A DNA stretch of 64,000 nt, taken from Dichomitus squalens LYAD-421 SS1. Lineage: Eukaryota; Basidiomycota; Agaricomycetes; Polyporales; Polyporaceae. Position 1 is the first letter of the stretch. Every line of letters starts with the position of its first letter. The notes below the pieces were generated by a model. That model saw nothing but the letters and a program-made list of their open reading frames with translations. It had not been told where the DNA came from and made no database searches. Positions 10,465-23,232 of this stretch are shown here, piece after piece. Both the position numbers and the translations under genes were made by a program. The stretch is taken from contig NW_006766883.1 of assembly GCF_000275845.1 (NCBI RefSeq), positions 2,129,843 to 2,193,842 of the forward strand, given 5' to 3'.

Positions 10465-12861
10465 CTAGTAGACGGTGCCGGTCCCTACCTCCCAACTGAG
10501 GCTGCTCCGCCCGATACCCTCCCAGGCGATGCCGACCATCTTCTCCTTGCCCGCTGCGAGGGTGCCGTCGCGCGCGCGCTGCCATGCGATGGCGTGCGCC
10601 TGGCAGATATTGTGCAGGGCTTGCAGGCGGAGAAGGATGGGGTTCGCAACCGGACGCATGCGAGAGATGCGCGCGTTCGGCTGGTAGGGAGGGCGGAACG
10701 GGGAGCGGGGAAGCGGGGGAGGGATGGGAAAGACGCGCTCGTGCGCAGGGGCCGAGTCGGAGGAGGGGGCGAATAGAGGGATGAGGGTACGCTGGTATTG
10801 GGGGGCCGAGTCGTCCCGGTACATGTCGAGGTCGGCGAAGAGCTGGACATCTAATGAGGAGGCGCGGTAGCCCTCTGGCTTGAGGCCGCTCTCCAGGCGA
10901 CGAGACGAAGAGGCATAGCGCACCCGACCCACAGGAGACCGCGAGCGTGATCCAGAAGTAGATCGGGAGCGCTCGCCGTAGAGGTCGACGCCCGCGGAGA
11001 ACATCGTCGCCCTGACATATGCGCGTTGGAATTGCGCTGCGAGATCTATGATGGTGTAGACAGAGCGACTGACGTGGTGCACTAGCATCGTCGTCGGGCT
11101 CGGCGGCGGCGACTGCTCGTCTACTTGACCAGACAAGCTCACGCGCCTGGTGAGAGGCCGACCGCGGCCGACTGCGAGAGGCTCCTTACGCTTGGGTCGA
11201 GGCGGAGGAGGAAGCGCAAGCGGGTGCTCAGAAGCCGGAACAGTCGGCGCACTCGGCGGTGGTTTGGAAGACCGCCTACGGGTGTGGATGGGAGAGTCGG
11301 ACGGCGGCGACGTCGACAGAGGCGAGGAGAGAATGGTGAGTTTGCTCGAAGTGAGGGGCGAAGAAGAGGGTGTGGTAAGGGTGGTGGATGTGGAACGGAA
11401 GGAGCTCTTGCTGCCGAACGAGAACCAAGAACCAGAGCGGGTGACGGTGGAGATAGAAGACGAACCGGCGGACGACGTACTCGAGATCGAGTCGGCCGTC
11501 GACGCCCGCAAGGCTCTGGCGGTTACGGACTTCTTCGCTTGCATCACCGGCTCTGGAATGGTATCCTGGCCTGTTTTGCCCTTCTCGGCCAGCTTGACTG
11601 GCTCTAGGAGAATGGCAAGCAGCTCTGCCTGCTGCTTATCGCGTCGTACATACATCCGGTTATCTTCCTCCTCGCCGAACAGGGGGCCATGCATGGCGGT
11701 GAGAACGTCGGAGAAGGCGACAGACCGCGAGACACTCTTTGCATGCTTGAGAGCAAGCTCCCGCTGAGCTCGCGGGAGGGTCAGCGAGTCCTTGTCCGTG
11801 GGCGAGCGGCTGGTGGGAGGAGAGAGCGACATGGGGCGAGACGGTGGGGACGGCATGATGTCGTACAGGAACTTGCCGCTATCGTCCGCCCTCCTCTCCA
11901 CGCGCGTGGCCTTGGGAAAGCGCGAGTCGGCGTTCCGGAGGGAGTCGTAGCAGACGAGTTGCCGAGGCTGGGCACTCGCTATCCTTAGCTGCGAACCCCG
12001 TGCGGCCCGGGATGCCTCGGCCTTGCGCTGGCGTTCGCGCTCACGCTCCTTCGCGAGGCGCTCGGCCTCCCGCCGCTCGCGCTGCGCCTCCTCCTTCTTG
12101 CGCGCGATGCGGGCCTTCTCACCTCTGAACCGCTGCATGCTGCGCTCCCAGACCTGTTCGCACCGCCGCAGCCGCTCCTCGCGCAACCGCCTCTGCCGTG
12201 CTTCGCGTGCACGTCGCTCGGCCTCCTGCACACGCGCTTCTGCATCGGCGTCGAGGCGGAGACCGCCTTCGGGAACGAAGGAACTCGAAAAGTCTTCGTC
12301 GCGCACGGCTGCGATGCGCGGGTCGTCGTCGCCACTGACGTCGATACCGCGGAGTTTGAGCAGAAGGATCTTGGCGAGGTGCATGTTGTCCAACGCGTAA
12401 GCGACATGCATCTGGTCCTGGAGCGACCGCGGCGGAGACGGAGGGGAGTCATAGTAGTCAAGGGGGCGGTCGAGGCCGTAGTCCTGGAACTCGTCCGGAG
12501 GTGTCAACGGACCGAGGGGCGTTGCTTCGGAGGCGTCGGACAAGACGCTGCTCGACGAACCGGTGCGCGGAATGGTGTCCGACGGTGACGAGGACAGGGA
12601 AGAAGTATGGTGTAGTGGTGAGGGGGGTGGAGGAAGGCGTGACGAGGACGCGACGGGTTGGACGGCCGGGCGCGCGCTGTCGCGTGAGTTGAGGTAGGTG
12701 GTTCTGGATGACGATGAGGAGAGCGGGCGGGTCAGTATGTGAGCTGGGGCTTACCTGGGTGGAGAGCTGTGGTAGGACTGCGAGCGCAAGGCCAAGGCCT
12801 GCTGCTGGGCCTTGCGCGCGAAGGCAATGGGGGACACGTCTCGCGAGCGACCTCTGTCCAT
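10465..12861 (-). CDS. Large disordered orphan protein with charged coiled-coil segment
   Basis: There are two exons, 12861-12755 and 12676-10465, joined by a GTAAGC donor and GACAG acceptor, giving about 772 residues. The first exon starts MDRGRSRDVSPIAFARKAQQ and is joined in frame to a Ser/Pro-rich stretch and then a conserved-looking block (DYYDSPPSPP, HVAYALDNMHLAKILLLKLR). A long Arg/Glu helix follows (RRAREARQRRLREERLRR and beyond), predicted coiled coil. The middle is Ser/Thr-rich with many SP and RSRS motifs. The C-terminus has another ordered block (PIPPPLPRSPFRPPYQP, LLRLQALHNICQAHAIAWQRA). I do not recognise the family. The structured ends around a disordered core suggest a scaffold or cytoskeleton-related role, but that is a guess. 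The uninterrupted 2.2-kb second exon is itself strong evidence for the gene. Confidence 0.75.
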
Positions 12862-15800
12862 GGGGGAGACCGCTGGGGAGCGTGACTAGGAGGGATGTGG
12901 GAAGGAGATCAGACAAGTGACGACAAGAAAGGGCTTATACGTACGCACGACCGGTGGCCTGGCGGATGGGAAAGTGAGAGCACAGTGCGACCACGCCGGC
13001 AGATATGCGATGCCTCGAGGCGGCGTCTTCCAATGCAACGAGTTCACCGTGATATCAGAGATCTATGTAGCCCAGCGTCAGATCCACACCGACCAGATCT
13101 GTCTCCTCTTCTCGACAATAATGCACAACTGCTCCCCACAGAATGCTGCAGCCACACAATGCAGCCAGCAGTTCTTCAGCCGGTCCGTGCAGCTTAGGGG
13201 CTCGTCGCGACCGTCGGCGGACAATGTTGTGGACGAAACCAGGGGCCGGGCGTCTAAGATACCGCTTCGCCTTATGAAACAATCAATCATCCCGCATTGG
13301 CCCAAGCCCAACCGCTTTTATGCACTTCGCTGTCCACCACTCTCTTCTTGCATTGTACTGGGCAGACATCCGGAAACGCATTGTCCATTAGACAACCCAA
13401 GCCAACGTACGACGTCTGCCCAAAGTGCATTCACGCGATCAACACCATCAAGAACATTATCCTGCCCGCTCGCGGCGTGTTTGCAGAGGATGCTAGTCTC
13501 CTCCTAGCTCTCCTTGGGAGTGCTCGCTGAGCCACTTGTCTCCAATAACACACTAACGTTCTAGTCGAGCTGCCGCTCCTGCTGGCAAGTGCTGCTCAAC
13601 GAGCGCCGCTGACTTCCAATCGTGTCCAAAGACACAACTGCAGCTGCACATATCCCTTCTCAGTTCGTGGGAACTTCGCCCTCCAAAGGAGCAGCGTCGG
13701 TCAATACTTGGAATGTCACTGCGTAGATGATGGCAAAGGCTCGCGCAGATTCCCGTTGCCGCCGTCTACCGCGCCACCGGTTTGGTAGCATGTGCTTCCA
13801 TAGGGTGCGTGTCTCGCTCATCAGGCATTCACCGACTTGTTCCCGCCATCTGCCTCCAGGGACGTCGGCATCCCAGCAACGTCCCAGGATCGTCTGCGCT
13901 GTTTGCGGACAACGACCTACGGTTCAGGACCGGTCACTATCCTTGGCCCTCTGCCCAGCTCAAACAGGCTCCCGCCTCCTTCTAGGCCGCTCCGAACGCC
14001 ACCACTTCCCCATGCTATATACTTTGAATACAGGGTTAAGCTTTTATCCTGGATTTCCCATAACACTGCGCGCATCCTCTGAATGCGTCGCCTGCTCCCA
14101 GCACGACATACCGCATATAGCGCGTTCGCTCTGCACGCTGCAAGAAGCCACAGCGTTCCCCGTCCCGCACAGGCCGATATGGGTGTTCGACAAGCTCTCC
14201 CGCTCGACCGCGACTCCGCGACGTCCGGACGCGCCTTCTCGCTCGCCTGCGAGCCCGCACCGGGACCGCCTTCCGGGAAGCTCACGTACGGATGTCGTCG
14301 CACGTACGTACGATACGCGGAATCCAAGCCGTTCTCGCACCACGCTTTCGAGAATAGCGTATTCAAACTTAAGCCGCGGAAGTGAGCATGGTTTGTTCCC
14401 GAGCTCTCGATGTTCGCGCGCTCGTTATCTAGTAAGTCATATCTCGTGCAAGCTCCGAAAGCCTATCCATATCTCGCGCTTGAAGCCCGCCCTCTCTACC
14501 GCAGGAGCCAGTTGCCAGTTGCCACCCGAGTTCAGCGGCCAGAGTGGTTTCGCGGCGGCTGTGTGCTGCACCGTGTTGCCCGGATGGTGCCGAACGCACT
14601 GCGGCGCCCAAACCATATGCGGACAGAGACAGGGCGGCAACTGGCATCCTTCCCCAATTTGTCAGACAGGAATAATTGCCTCCGGTGTCAAGCCATGGGT
14701 CTCGAACGGTGGGTAGGGCCTGGCCGCTAGCAGCAGCCTCGCAGCGGGGGACGACCTTCCTTTGCCGCGGGGCTCAGGACGACTGCCCGCCGCGGCAAGG
14801 CGTCGCACGCGCACGTGTTCTGCGGGGTGACGTCTTGCTGGGAATCCGGCAAGGGCTGCAGCGCGCGTGCGCTCCACAACGCCTGGGCTAGTGCCCCTCG
14901 TCTGCACTTCGCTGCCCGCATAGAAAGGCCGTCTCTCCTGCCACGCCGCAAATCCATCACGCCCGGCCACGCTGCTCGCTGTGTGCCACAAACATGAGGC
15001 TGCTCGTCGCTCGCCCATCGAGATCGCCTCCAGCACCCCACTCTCCCAGGCCGCTTCTTCCGCCTTGCCCCAAGGGAATCTTGATGGCTGCGCCCTGACG
15101 TGCTCTTCTCGAAGGGGGAATGCGAGCCGGCGACATATCCAGCTAGGACACACGCTAGCGCCTCGTACCGCTAGGCGTAGGGGACGCGTAAGCGAGTCAC
15201 TGCAGTGCGTTGTCCCGAGGTGTACGATATAGGCTGACGTATCTGGATAGACAGCAAATGCATCTGTCATTGTGGGTACTTAGCAGCGTAGATCGGACCC
15301 AACCGGCGGCAGTATCGCGGCCATTATGCTGGCGCTTCGTTGCTGTAATGTCCGGCGTTGAGTCGACGAACAGCGACAAGCCACTCCTTGAAACTGATCC
15401 GAGGCGCAGATTACCTTGCAAGCCCCGCCGCAGTCGTTCAGCATGTGGGTGCCCCTTCCGCACTTGTCAGCGTTGACCCCAACACATTATGCCGTCACAC
15501 AGTCTTCTGGACGTCGTCTGTTTGTCATAGAGGAGCCACATTCCGACCGACGGCGCTTATGCACGTGCAACAACGACGTGTATTTCCAGATATGCCACAA
15601 CAGGGTACCCCTTCGCGTCCTCGCCAAGCTCTCGAGAAGCCACCTCATTTCGTGTGGGGACGACGTGAGTAACATATAGTCGCCTTCTCGCGCGTTCTCG
15701 TCTTGTGACTTATTCTTGAGTCTCGAACAATTTTTCGCGCTCTGTGAAAGTTGACATATGCGCCGTGTCGAGCTACTCCGCACAGGGAAACGTCCAGACG

Positions 15801-18800
15801 TACTCGGAGCGCGCACGACAGAGTCGACTCGTCGTCGGCCGAACCTGATATATGCTGGGAAAGAAGGGGCCTCGGCACGTCCTTCAAGCAGCGTCTTGTG
15901 ACACCACGGAAAGTCCCCCATCGCGCTGCCAAGTGCACGAAGGGCGTGTTCCTTGAGTAAGTACGTGTATGGTTGCTTCTCGAGGTACGCGCATCAGCCT
16001 GCCGCTTCGCGACGTCGAACTAGGCCTTGGTCAACTACGATGCGCGAATGATCAGATGAACTTGTGGGGTACATTTCCTCGCAGTGGGCGTTGGAGGAAG
16101 ATCTCGGGATGTTGTTCTCGTACGCCCACTGTGTCATGACCGTCCGCTGTCACGCGTAAGGTTGCGCTCGTGATCTTACTTGAACGTGCACGAAGGTAGA
16201 GACTACCATGCTCGTTGAAGCGCCTGGTGGGTAACTTTCTCTTCCCCTAAGCGTAGCAGAGAAGTGCGTCAAATGACACCTGTGCTGCGCTCAGGGTTAG
16301 CGAGGGAAATTGGCCACTCGTCAGTATTGCCGTCGATGACGGAGCCCGACTTGTCGTAAGCGCGACAGTCGCGTTGCCTGCATGCGCGGTAGTGCATTCG
16401 TTCCCCGGTCGTCTTCACAAGTACAACTTAACAACTTCCATAGCTCTGCCCACGAGGACTGGACTGTGCGAGCCGACGTGAGCAGTCATATGACCTCTTC
16501 ATAGACTCCTGCATGCCTTTTCGTCTTGAGAAAATTCTCCAATGGAAGCGCACGAGGTATTCTCTGTCCTGCGTGCTTTACCAGGGCCCCCTATTCCCCG
16601 AAGCCTAGTGTTTCGTTCCGTCTCCGACGTCCGTCCCGTGGTACGTTGCTCAATTCCAGGGCTTCTCTGAGAGGACGCGAATAGAATCGTTTGACTTCCA
16701 TCGCTAATGCCGTACATCCATCTAGTCTCGCACATGCGAAGGTCCCCTGTTATGTTGCTACTCATCGCCGCGGGAGTCAAGAAGAGCTCCTGTGACTATT
16801 GTTGTACCAGCCGCGTTCTTGCCAGCATCAGGGGGCACTCATTTCTCCAGCCTGGCCTTCGATCACCGATCTTGGGCGTCGAGGATGGCACCATGATATA
16901 CTCTGTGTACTCAGCCACCTTTCTCGGAAGGTCACGCTACTGGGCACCATGGGCCGCTCCATGAGCTGCAGCCCCAGAAACTTTATGACCACTCATGTGC
17001 CAACCTCCTACCATGGTTGTGGGTTTCTGTGGTTGACAGCTACTGAATGCCATCCACAGAGACCGCTCTCGATCGACTCCGCGACTGCTTCCAAGCATTT
17101 GTACCGCACTTTTTGGGTGGCGAAGTCGTCTATTAACAGCACCAGCACTAGCACCTTCTTGCCGCAGCCCCCGTGACCACCATTGCATTTCTACTGGCGC
17201 GCACGCAGCATTGATGCTGGTCGGAGGAGATGGATCGTGCTTTCGCTTGAGATGAGCACCGCACGATCGTATGTGAATGTGTCTCGCTTAGATCACTGAT
17301 CAATCTCCTTGTCCCTCATTAGAACGAGAGATGCCGTGCCGACGCTTCTTCCGTGAAGCTACTCCAGTTCAATTTGAAGGCAGCTGCAGCGTGTAGGATG
17401 CGTAGCACTACCTCTCGTCGATCATCGATCGATACGAGCTGCGTGCTGCCTTGTGGGGTCGACATTGCCATCGCTCGCAAGCTCCGGCGACGACGCCTAT
17501 GGCGTCGTGTGGCACTCGAGCGACTGGGTATGTCCTTCTCTTTGGAGTCAACTGGAATCTCACCCGCTCTTTCCAGCAACCCTTCATCTCCATACAATCG
17601 ATCGTATGCTGGACACGCAAGAGGGACCCACCGTATTGGCGTGCAAGGAACGCTGGAGCACCACGGAGCTCGAACGTCGCTCATGTGCCCTTGCATGTGC
17701 ATCCGTGCATCTCTCGTGCCTCCTCCGAACCATCGAGAGCCTCAGTGTCTGAATGCGAGCCAATCCACATCTTCTCGCCGAGCGAGGATCCGGAGTGGCA
17801 TGATGCACTGCGGCACGCAAAGCTCTGCGCGATCGTCCCTCGCTCCCGCTGAGCACTCCTCATGCCGTTAGGTCGTGTGCTCATGCATTGCATCATTCTG
17901 CACTCTATGTATACGTAGCTCGCCCCCGTCCGCCTTCGCAACTATTCTCTTCTCGTCTACGATGCTGCTTGCCTGGGACTTTTGCGCTAGGCGCTCTTGG
18001 GGCCAATACAGTCCCCTGCAGTCGCCGGCGTCCCGAGTTCCCACCGCGCCTACAACCGCACCCGTACATCAGGCCCTTCTCCCTCTCCTCGCCGATCCGC
18101 CGTTCCAGCAAGTCCGCATTCGCTATTCATATCGATATAATGCCGCCAGCGCGCGCAGGCCCAGACCCTGCCGAAGTCCCAGGGAGCAATTGCTCGTTTC
18201 CCACTTCTCCCCGACGTTATCTCAGCTCAGCCTCCTGTCATGCAGGCCATAGCCCGGGACCTCGGACGACGCTGAATGAACGCGTTGCACATCCCACCAA
18301 ACCGCGACCGTCATGACGTCGCCGATGGCTCATAGACAGCCCAGCCGACTGTCAGGAGAATTGACTGCGTGCTTGCCATCAGGAATCTCGCTGCCGTTTG
18401 AGGACGCGAATATACTCCTCCATCGTAGAGTGGCCGGATCAGTGACTGCGAGAACCCCTTGCTCAGGGTTTCACCGATATTGCGGTCGCGACGTCGACAT
18501 GCGCTCGTAGCTGATGTAGCTCCATCTCAACACGCGCTGACGAACCCAGCAATGGCAGTCTTATCTGTTCAAATCATGCCTCGTGCAGCCCGGATCCGCC
18601 AGACCGTGGACTAGGCAGTGGCACAGCCAGAGGGTGAAAGCCTGTGGAAGCCGTTCTGACTGCGACAGGCGGTGTGCGTTGAAGAATAGATTCTTGACAT
18701 GCGACATTGATGTAAACGTCGGAAGTACTAGTGGAAGGACTCAACATATCATTGACAACATAACAATATTCAACAGCCTTTCCAAAAGGAATGCTAGCAT

Positions 18801-19327
18801 CCATGAGGCCTCGAGGTACCGCGAGGACGTCAGAAGATAAGATAGCTAGCGGGACCGGTAGGGGTAGAACCTGAGAACTTCGGGGGACAGCCTCCGCACA
18901 TCCGGAGGGAAGTGCCTGGGGGGAATAAAGTGTCTTAATGACGGGGGATGAATGGCGCAGGTGTGGTCGGGACGTGGAGGGTATCGCGAAGAGGCGAATG
19001 ACAATGAGACATATGGAAAACGACAGGTGGCACGATGGGACAGGGGAAGCTTGAATGGCACGTCCACAGTGAGGAGTAGCCTAACCGTAACACCACACGG
19101 GAATGTCGATGACGGCGGGCGTTTTGTGCAGGCCTAACGACTGTTATCAGACTAGGACACATGACGGAAGATTTTTGCTACAACACACACTCACAAAAGA
19201 TAGAGAGGGTATGTTCGAAGAAGAAGGCGGGAAGGACCAACTGGCGCACTGGTACGCTGCTTGACGAGAGGTTGAATGATATCCTGTACAGTGAAACCCG
19301 GGGCAGGCGGACGTGTTGCGAAGACTG
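12862..19327. other. 6.5-kb gene desert
   Basis: Elsewhere in the window genes are packed one per 2-3 kb, but here no protein family, splice-consistent gene model or intact transposon could be recognised. The longest open frame (13727-14716 plus, 329 codons) has an Arg/Ser/Cys-rich composition typical of chance frames. It overlaps a 202-codon frame on the other strand (14662-15270 minus). No long terminal repeats or terminal inverted repeats were noticed by eye. It lies upstream of the orphan gene at 10465-12861 and downstream of the homeodomain-like gene. It may hold long regulatory DNA, a non-coding RNA, a decayed element or a lineage-specific gene. Confidence 0.5.
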
Positions 19328-20802
19328 TTAGATCCCTCCTCCGCCAGAGTATGCTCGAGCCCGGCCCATGCGCGGTCGAACCCAGTCCTTACTTTTCCTT
19401 TTCGTTTCTTGCACGAACCCAGAAGAAAGTGGGAGCTCGTCGAGAGCGCCAGCAAGAGAACTCGAAGAGCTGTTGAAGATGGGACCAGTGAACTGCGAAA
19501 ACGAGCATGTGGGAAAGAAGATGTCCGAGTTGTTGTTGAGCGCGAAAGAAACCGCCTTCGAACGTGGCTGCTGGATGGAAGGCTGGATAGAGGGCTGGTC
19601 CTGCACTGTCTCAGTACTCGAGAACTCGCAGAAGTCCGGGAATGCATCAGATATTAGTGTAGCCAGATCCTCAGGTCGCCAAGTCCCGTAGTCGTCAGTG
19701 GAACAAGCTGCCAGGTCCGAAGAGCTCCCACGAGAAGCAGAGGCGCTAACCAGATCGTCAGATGATTGACTGAGCTCCGAAACGGACGTGAAACCGCCGC
19801 TAGAGTCTGTGAGCTGAGGACATGTGTCGACGTTGGTAGCTGTTCCCGGCTGGTAGCATTCTGTAGACGTGGACAAGCTGTAGCAAGGGAAGACGCGTTC
19901 ATAATAGATGGCCATCTGTCGTTCCATGTGTGCCTTGTAAGACCCTACCTCCTCTTGAATGCCATCGGCGGGTCCCAGGATACGAGACAGGGTGTTGTAG
20001 TAAGCCTCGCGTTGTTTCCGGTCGAGGACGGTATGGTCAAAGATAGGACGAATGTTGTCAATCTGAGAGTCTCCATAGGTCCGAGAGGTTCCCGGCGGAG
20101 GACGAGGAGGCAAGTCGAGCGTTGAATTAACCAGTCTGATGACGTGATTGGCAGGTGCAGATATCCAAGGACGAGGAGACTCGGGTTTGGGCTCGGTGGA
20201 GGCAGGGGTTGTCGCAGAGAGCGCGGCGGTAGAAGGCAAGTCGGGATTTGACTGAGCCTTGTTGATGGTAGCCGTGTTGGGGGGAGAACCGGATGTTTGA
20301 AGCACGGGTGCGATGCTCCGACGGATGCGACGCTAGGCAAACAAAAACAGTCAGCTATATACGCATATAGTTACGTTTTGGAAGAGCTCACATGCATGCG
20401 CATCGCATCCGTCTTTTGCTCGACAGTGGCACGCTTGTCCTCTTTGGTGACGCGGAGACCCTTGCTATGGAACCAGTCGTATATGTGCCTGCGGTCGACG
20501 TTGAAGCGCATCTGAATCTCTTGCCGGATGGCAAAGGAGGGCATCTCGACGGCGCCTGGCTCCACGTAGCGTTCGAGTTCGGCCACGAGCTCCGGTCCAA
20601 GGCGAATTGCAAGGCTTTCAGGATTGACTCGTCGCCTTGTCGATGCTTGCATCGCAGGAGGTGATAAGTTGTCCAAAAGTAGATGTTTGTTAGTCGGGTG
20701 GTCTGCAGTCATGCTCCTGCTGAGGCGGTAAGGTTCGGTATCCGGCGGTGCTGGACGCTTGGCAGGAATCATGCTATCGCAGCGCGACATTGCGTGAGCC
20801 AT
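19328..20802 (-). CDS. Homeodomain-like putative transcription factor
   Basis: Exons 20802-20392 and 20332-19328 join over GTGAGC and GCCTAG, giving 471 residues. Residues about 60-125 contain a helix-turn-helix-like stretch: LAIRLGPELVAELERYV, then FAIRQEIQMRFNVDRRHIYDW, then FHSKGLRVTKEDK. The last helix (I-Y-D-W-F-x-x-K-G-x-R-V) resembles helix 3 of a homeodomain (W-F-x-N-x-R), with the Asn position replaced by Ser. A basic segment (RRIRRS) follows across the splice junction. The rest is Ser/Thr/Pro-rich with acidic patches such as a possible activation domain, ending in basic KRKSKDWVRPRMGRARA. I chose MAHAMSRCDSM because upstream codons lack any conserved look. A DNA-binding regulator is the best reading, but the domain is divergent. 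It could be another three-helix fold. Confidence 0.65.
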
Positions 20803-21054
20803 GACAGCGGAGGTCTCAATGATGAAGGCGACTGAGTATGTGGTAGTGAGTAAGAGACCCAACGCTCGGAACTCATGAACCTCGGGGTTTTGAGAGGGTC
20901 GGACTTCGGACACCGCGTTACCATATGGGTATGTCACGCCACAGAGGAAGGGAGAGTTCAGATCATGCATGTCTGCGGATGAAGAGTGTCCCAAGCAAGT
21001 GGCACATCGTCTATGGTGCATGTGATTACTATGATATATGTAGAGTTGGGTGCA

Positions 21055-22636
21055 TCAGTGGGTCCGCTTCACCACCCTCTCTGTCAACGCCTCTAGCGCG
21101 CCCTTCGCATCGCTGTCGGGCAGCGGAGCCAGCACCTCCCGAGCCTTATCCGCATGCGCACGCGCAAGCTCACGCGTCCGCTCTACGCCAGATGACCTGC
21201 GAACAAGATCTCTTGCCTGGAAGACGGCGGAGAAGGGAGGCGTAGGCGTGTGAGGGCTTGGTGCGCAATCATGTATAGAACTCCACGTACCAAGTCAACG
21301 TCACCAGGCTGTCCGAACTTGCGCATGATGAGAGGGCCCATCTCTGGATGCTCTTCCCAAGCGAACAAGGCAGGTCCTGTGGCGAGACCCAGCTGCAAAT
21401 CGGCGCCCCCAGGCTTACCCAGCGTGGCGTCTCCGGCCTCGTAATCGAGGATATCGTCGACGAGCTGCAAGAAGAGTATATAACAAATGCAGACATGCAT
21501 GGGACACAGAAAGCACGCACCTGGAATGCAATACCCAGATTGCGACCGTAGGCGTACGCTACCTCCTTCCACACCTCGCCTTCCTTGCACCCACCCAGGA
21601 CGACCGCTGCCCGAGCACCCTTCGCCATCAGACTCGCCGTCTTCAGGTAGGTCTTCTGGAGATAGATGTTCCAGTTCTCCTGTCCTACCGTGGGCGACAG
21701 TCCCGCCACGCCAAGTTCGTCCGCATGGACCGCCTTCAGCTGGAGGATCTCCCCCTCCACGAGGTTGGCGATGACGCTCGCAATAAGCTCGACGACCTCG
21801 TTCTCACCTAACCGTGAGAGCGCGGCGCTCGTCCGGCCGAGGAGGAAGTCGCCCGCCAGCACGGACAGCTTGTTCCCAAAGGCTGCAGGCGCGGACGCTA
21901 CCCCCCTCCTTAGCGGCGACTTGTCAATCACGTCGTCATGCAGGAGCGACGCGACGTGTATCATCTCCACAATTTGCGCTAGCCGTACCTGCGTCGGAAG
22001 CAGGGCAAGCGGCTCGGCCACCGTAGGCACGAACATCGCAGGTGTGAACGGCGGGGGAGTTGGCGGCTGGTGAGGCAGGCGTGGAGGACGAACGGAGAAC
22101 GACGTCTGGAACGATGCGGTATGGTCTGGCATGCTCGGATTCCAGTCGTTGAGCACGTCCGGACGCGTCAGTGGACGGTCGAGTTCCTCCGCGCGTCCGC
22201 CCGCGCCTTCGCACTCCGCCGCCCATTTCTTCAGATGCCAGCCAGAGCCCAAACCATTCGTTGCCTGCGAAAAGAGGAGGACGAGGAGAGGCCGGAGCTG
22301 CTTTGACGGATGCAAGAAATAATATTGGGCGATCTCGGTCAGAGAGGGGTGTGACGAGCCAAGCAGGTTGAGCAGAGTTTCGCGTAGCTGCTGGAGTTGA
22401 GGCGCAACCAGCTTGTACGGGTCCGGACGCGTTGGCAATTTTGGGGGGTTCGGGGCGTGAAGGAGTGGATCATTGGGCGGTAGCGTCTGTGGTTGTGCGG
22501 AATGGGTCGTCTTTTTCTGTTGCTGTGCGTGAATGCTGTAATTTCTGCGTGTCCTTGGCCGCGTGACCAACGCGTAGGACGAAGGCAGGTGGGGAAGGCG
22601 CACTCCGGCGACAGCACATCGTCGCATGACCAGCAA
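21055..22636 (-). CDS. COQ1: Hexaprenyl/polyprenyl diphosphate synthase (ubiquinone side chain)
   Basis: Exons 22636-21521, 21464-21291 and 21216-21055 give 483 residues. The enzyme builds the long isoprenoid tail of ubiquinone from isopentenyl units in the mitochondrial matrix. The N-terminus (MLVMRRCAV, then RTRRNYSIHAQ) is a basic, Ser-rich mitochondrial presequence. Diagnostic sites are present: HPSKQLRPLL, which binds substrate diphosphate; the first Asp-rich motif in EMIHVASLLHDDVID followed by RRG; and the second, LVDDILDYE followed by GKP. Between them sits the Pro-rich insertion typical of fungal COQ1. The C-terminal helix (DLARDLVRRSSGVERTRELA) matches the family. Splicing is unambiguous. 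Chain length made by this particular enzyme cannot be read from sequence. Confidence 0.92.
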
Positions 22637-23232
22637 GGACGCTACCGGAGGCGTCGAGAGGTAGAAAGAATAGGGTGATGAGGAGACCGGGTCGGGAGAG
22701 TCGGGAAGGAGGGGCAGGCCAACAGTTCAACCTAGACGCGCTCCCGCCTCGGCGTTCGCTCTCACCGCGCGGGCATGACGTCCTCACGCCTTTCGCTGCC
22801 AATCACGATTGCCAATTTCCCCTCCACTGTGTGCATGACGCTTGTGACCGGTCCAGCAGATATCCGTCCGTCTAGCACCTATATTCTCATCCCGCTACGC
22901 ATTAATACAAAAAGGCAACCAACTACTGCAAACAGCACCAAGGAGGGCCAGGTACGACAGAACGCGCGAAAGAAGTCCGCCGTTGCTGGCGCGTGTGAGC
23001 GCGTCAGGATGCGCAGCTACGTTGCCAGAAGTCCATTTTGCCACTCACACGCCACAGAGCAAGGCGGCCGCAGGACCGGACGTCCAGGAGCAAACTGTGC
23101 CCGAAAGGGGAGGGCATAAGATTCACGATAGCATCCGAGTCGTCACTTGCGGGGGCCCAGCGGACAGGTCACAGTTTCAGCAGTTGATGATGTCCAGAGA
23201 TGTCCAGAGATGCTATACATACATGAGCATAG
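22637..23232. other. Intergenic gap, 596 bp
   Basis: This is the promoter side of COQ1 and the 3' flank of the LAMTOR2-like gene. A short tandem duplication of ATGTCCAGAG occurs near 23188-23210. No gene is seen. Confidence 0.5.

Noticed and set aside
11125..11767. Long plus-strand open frames of 160 and 205 codons
   Set aside because: They lie opposite the 2.2-kb exon of the orphan gene and are Arg/Gly-rich antisense reflections.
14690..14730. Possible tRNA-like loop (TCGAACGGTGGGTAGGG)
   Set aside because: No matching acceptor stem, D-arm or anticodon arm could be folded around it by eye.
23185..23215. Short tandem repeat of ATGTCCAGAG as a possible mobile-element footprint
   Set aside because: Only two copies and no flanking inverted repeats; chance duplication is enough.
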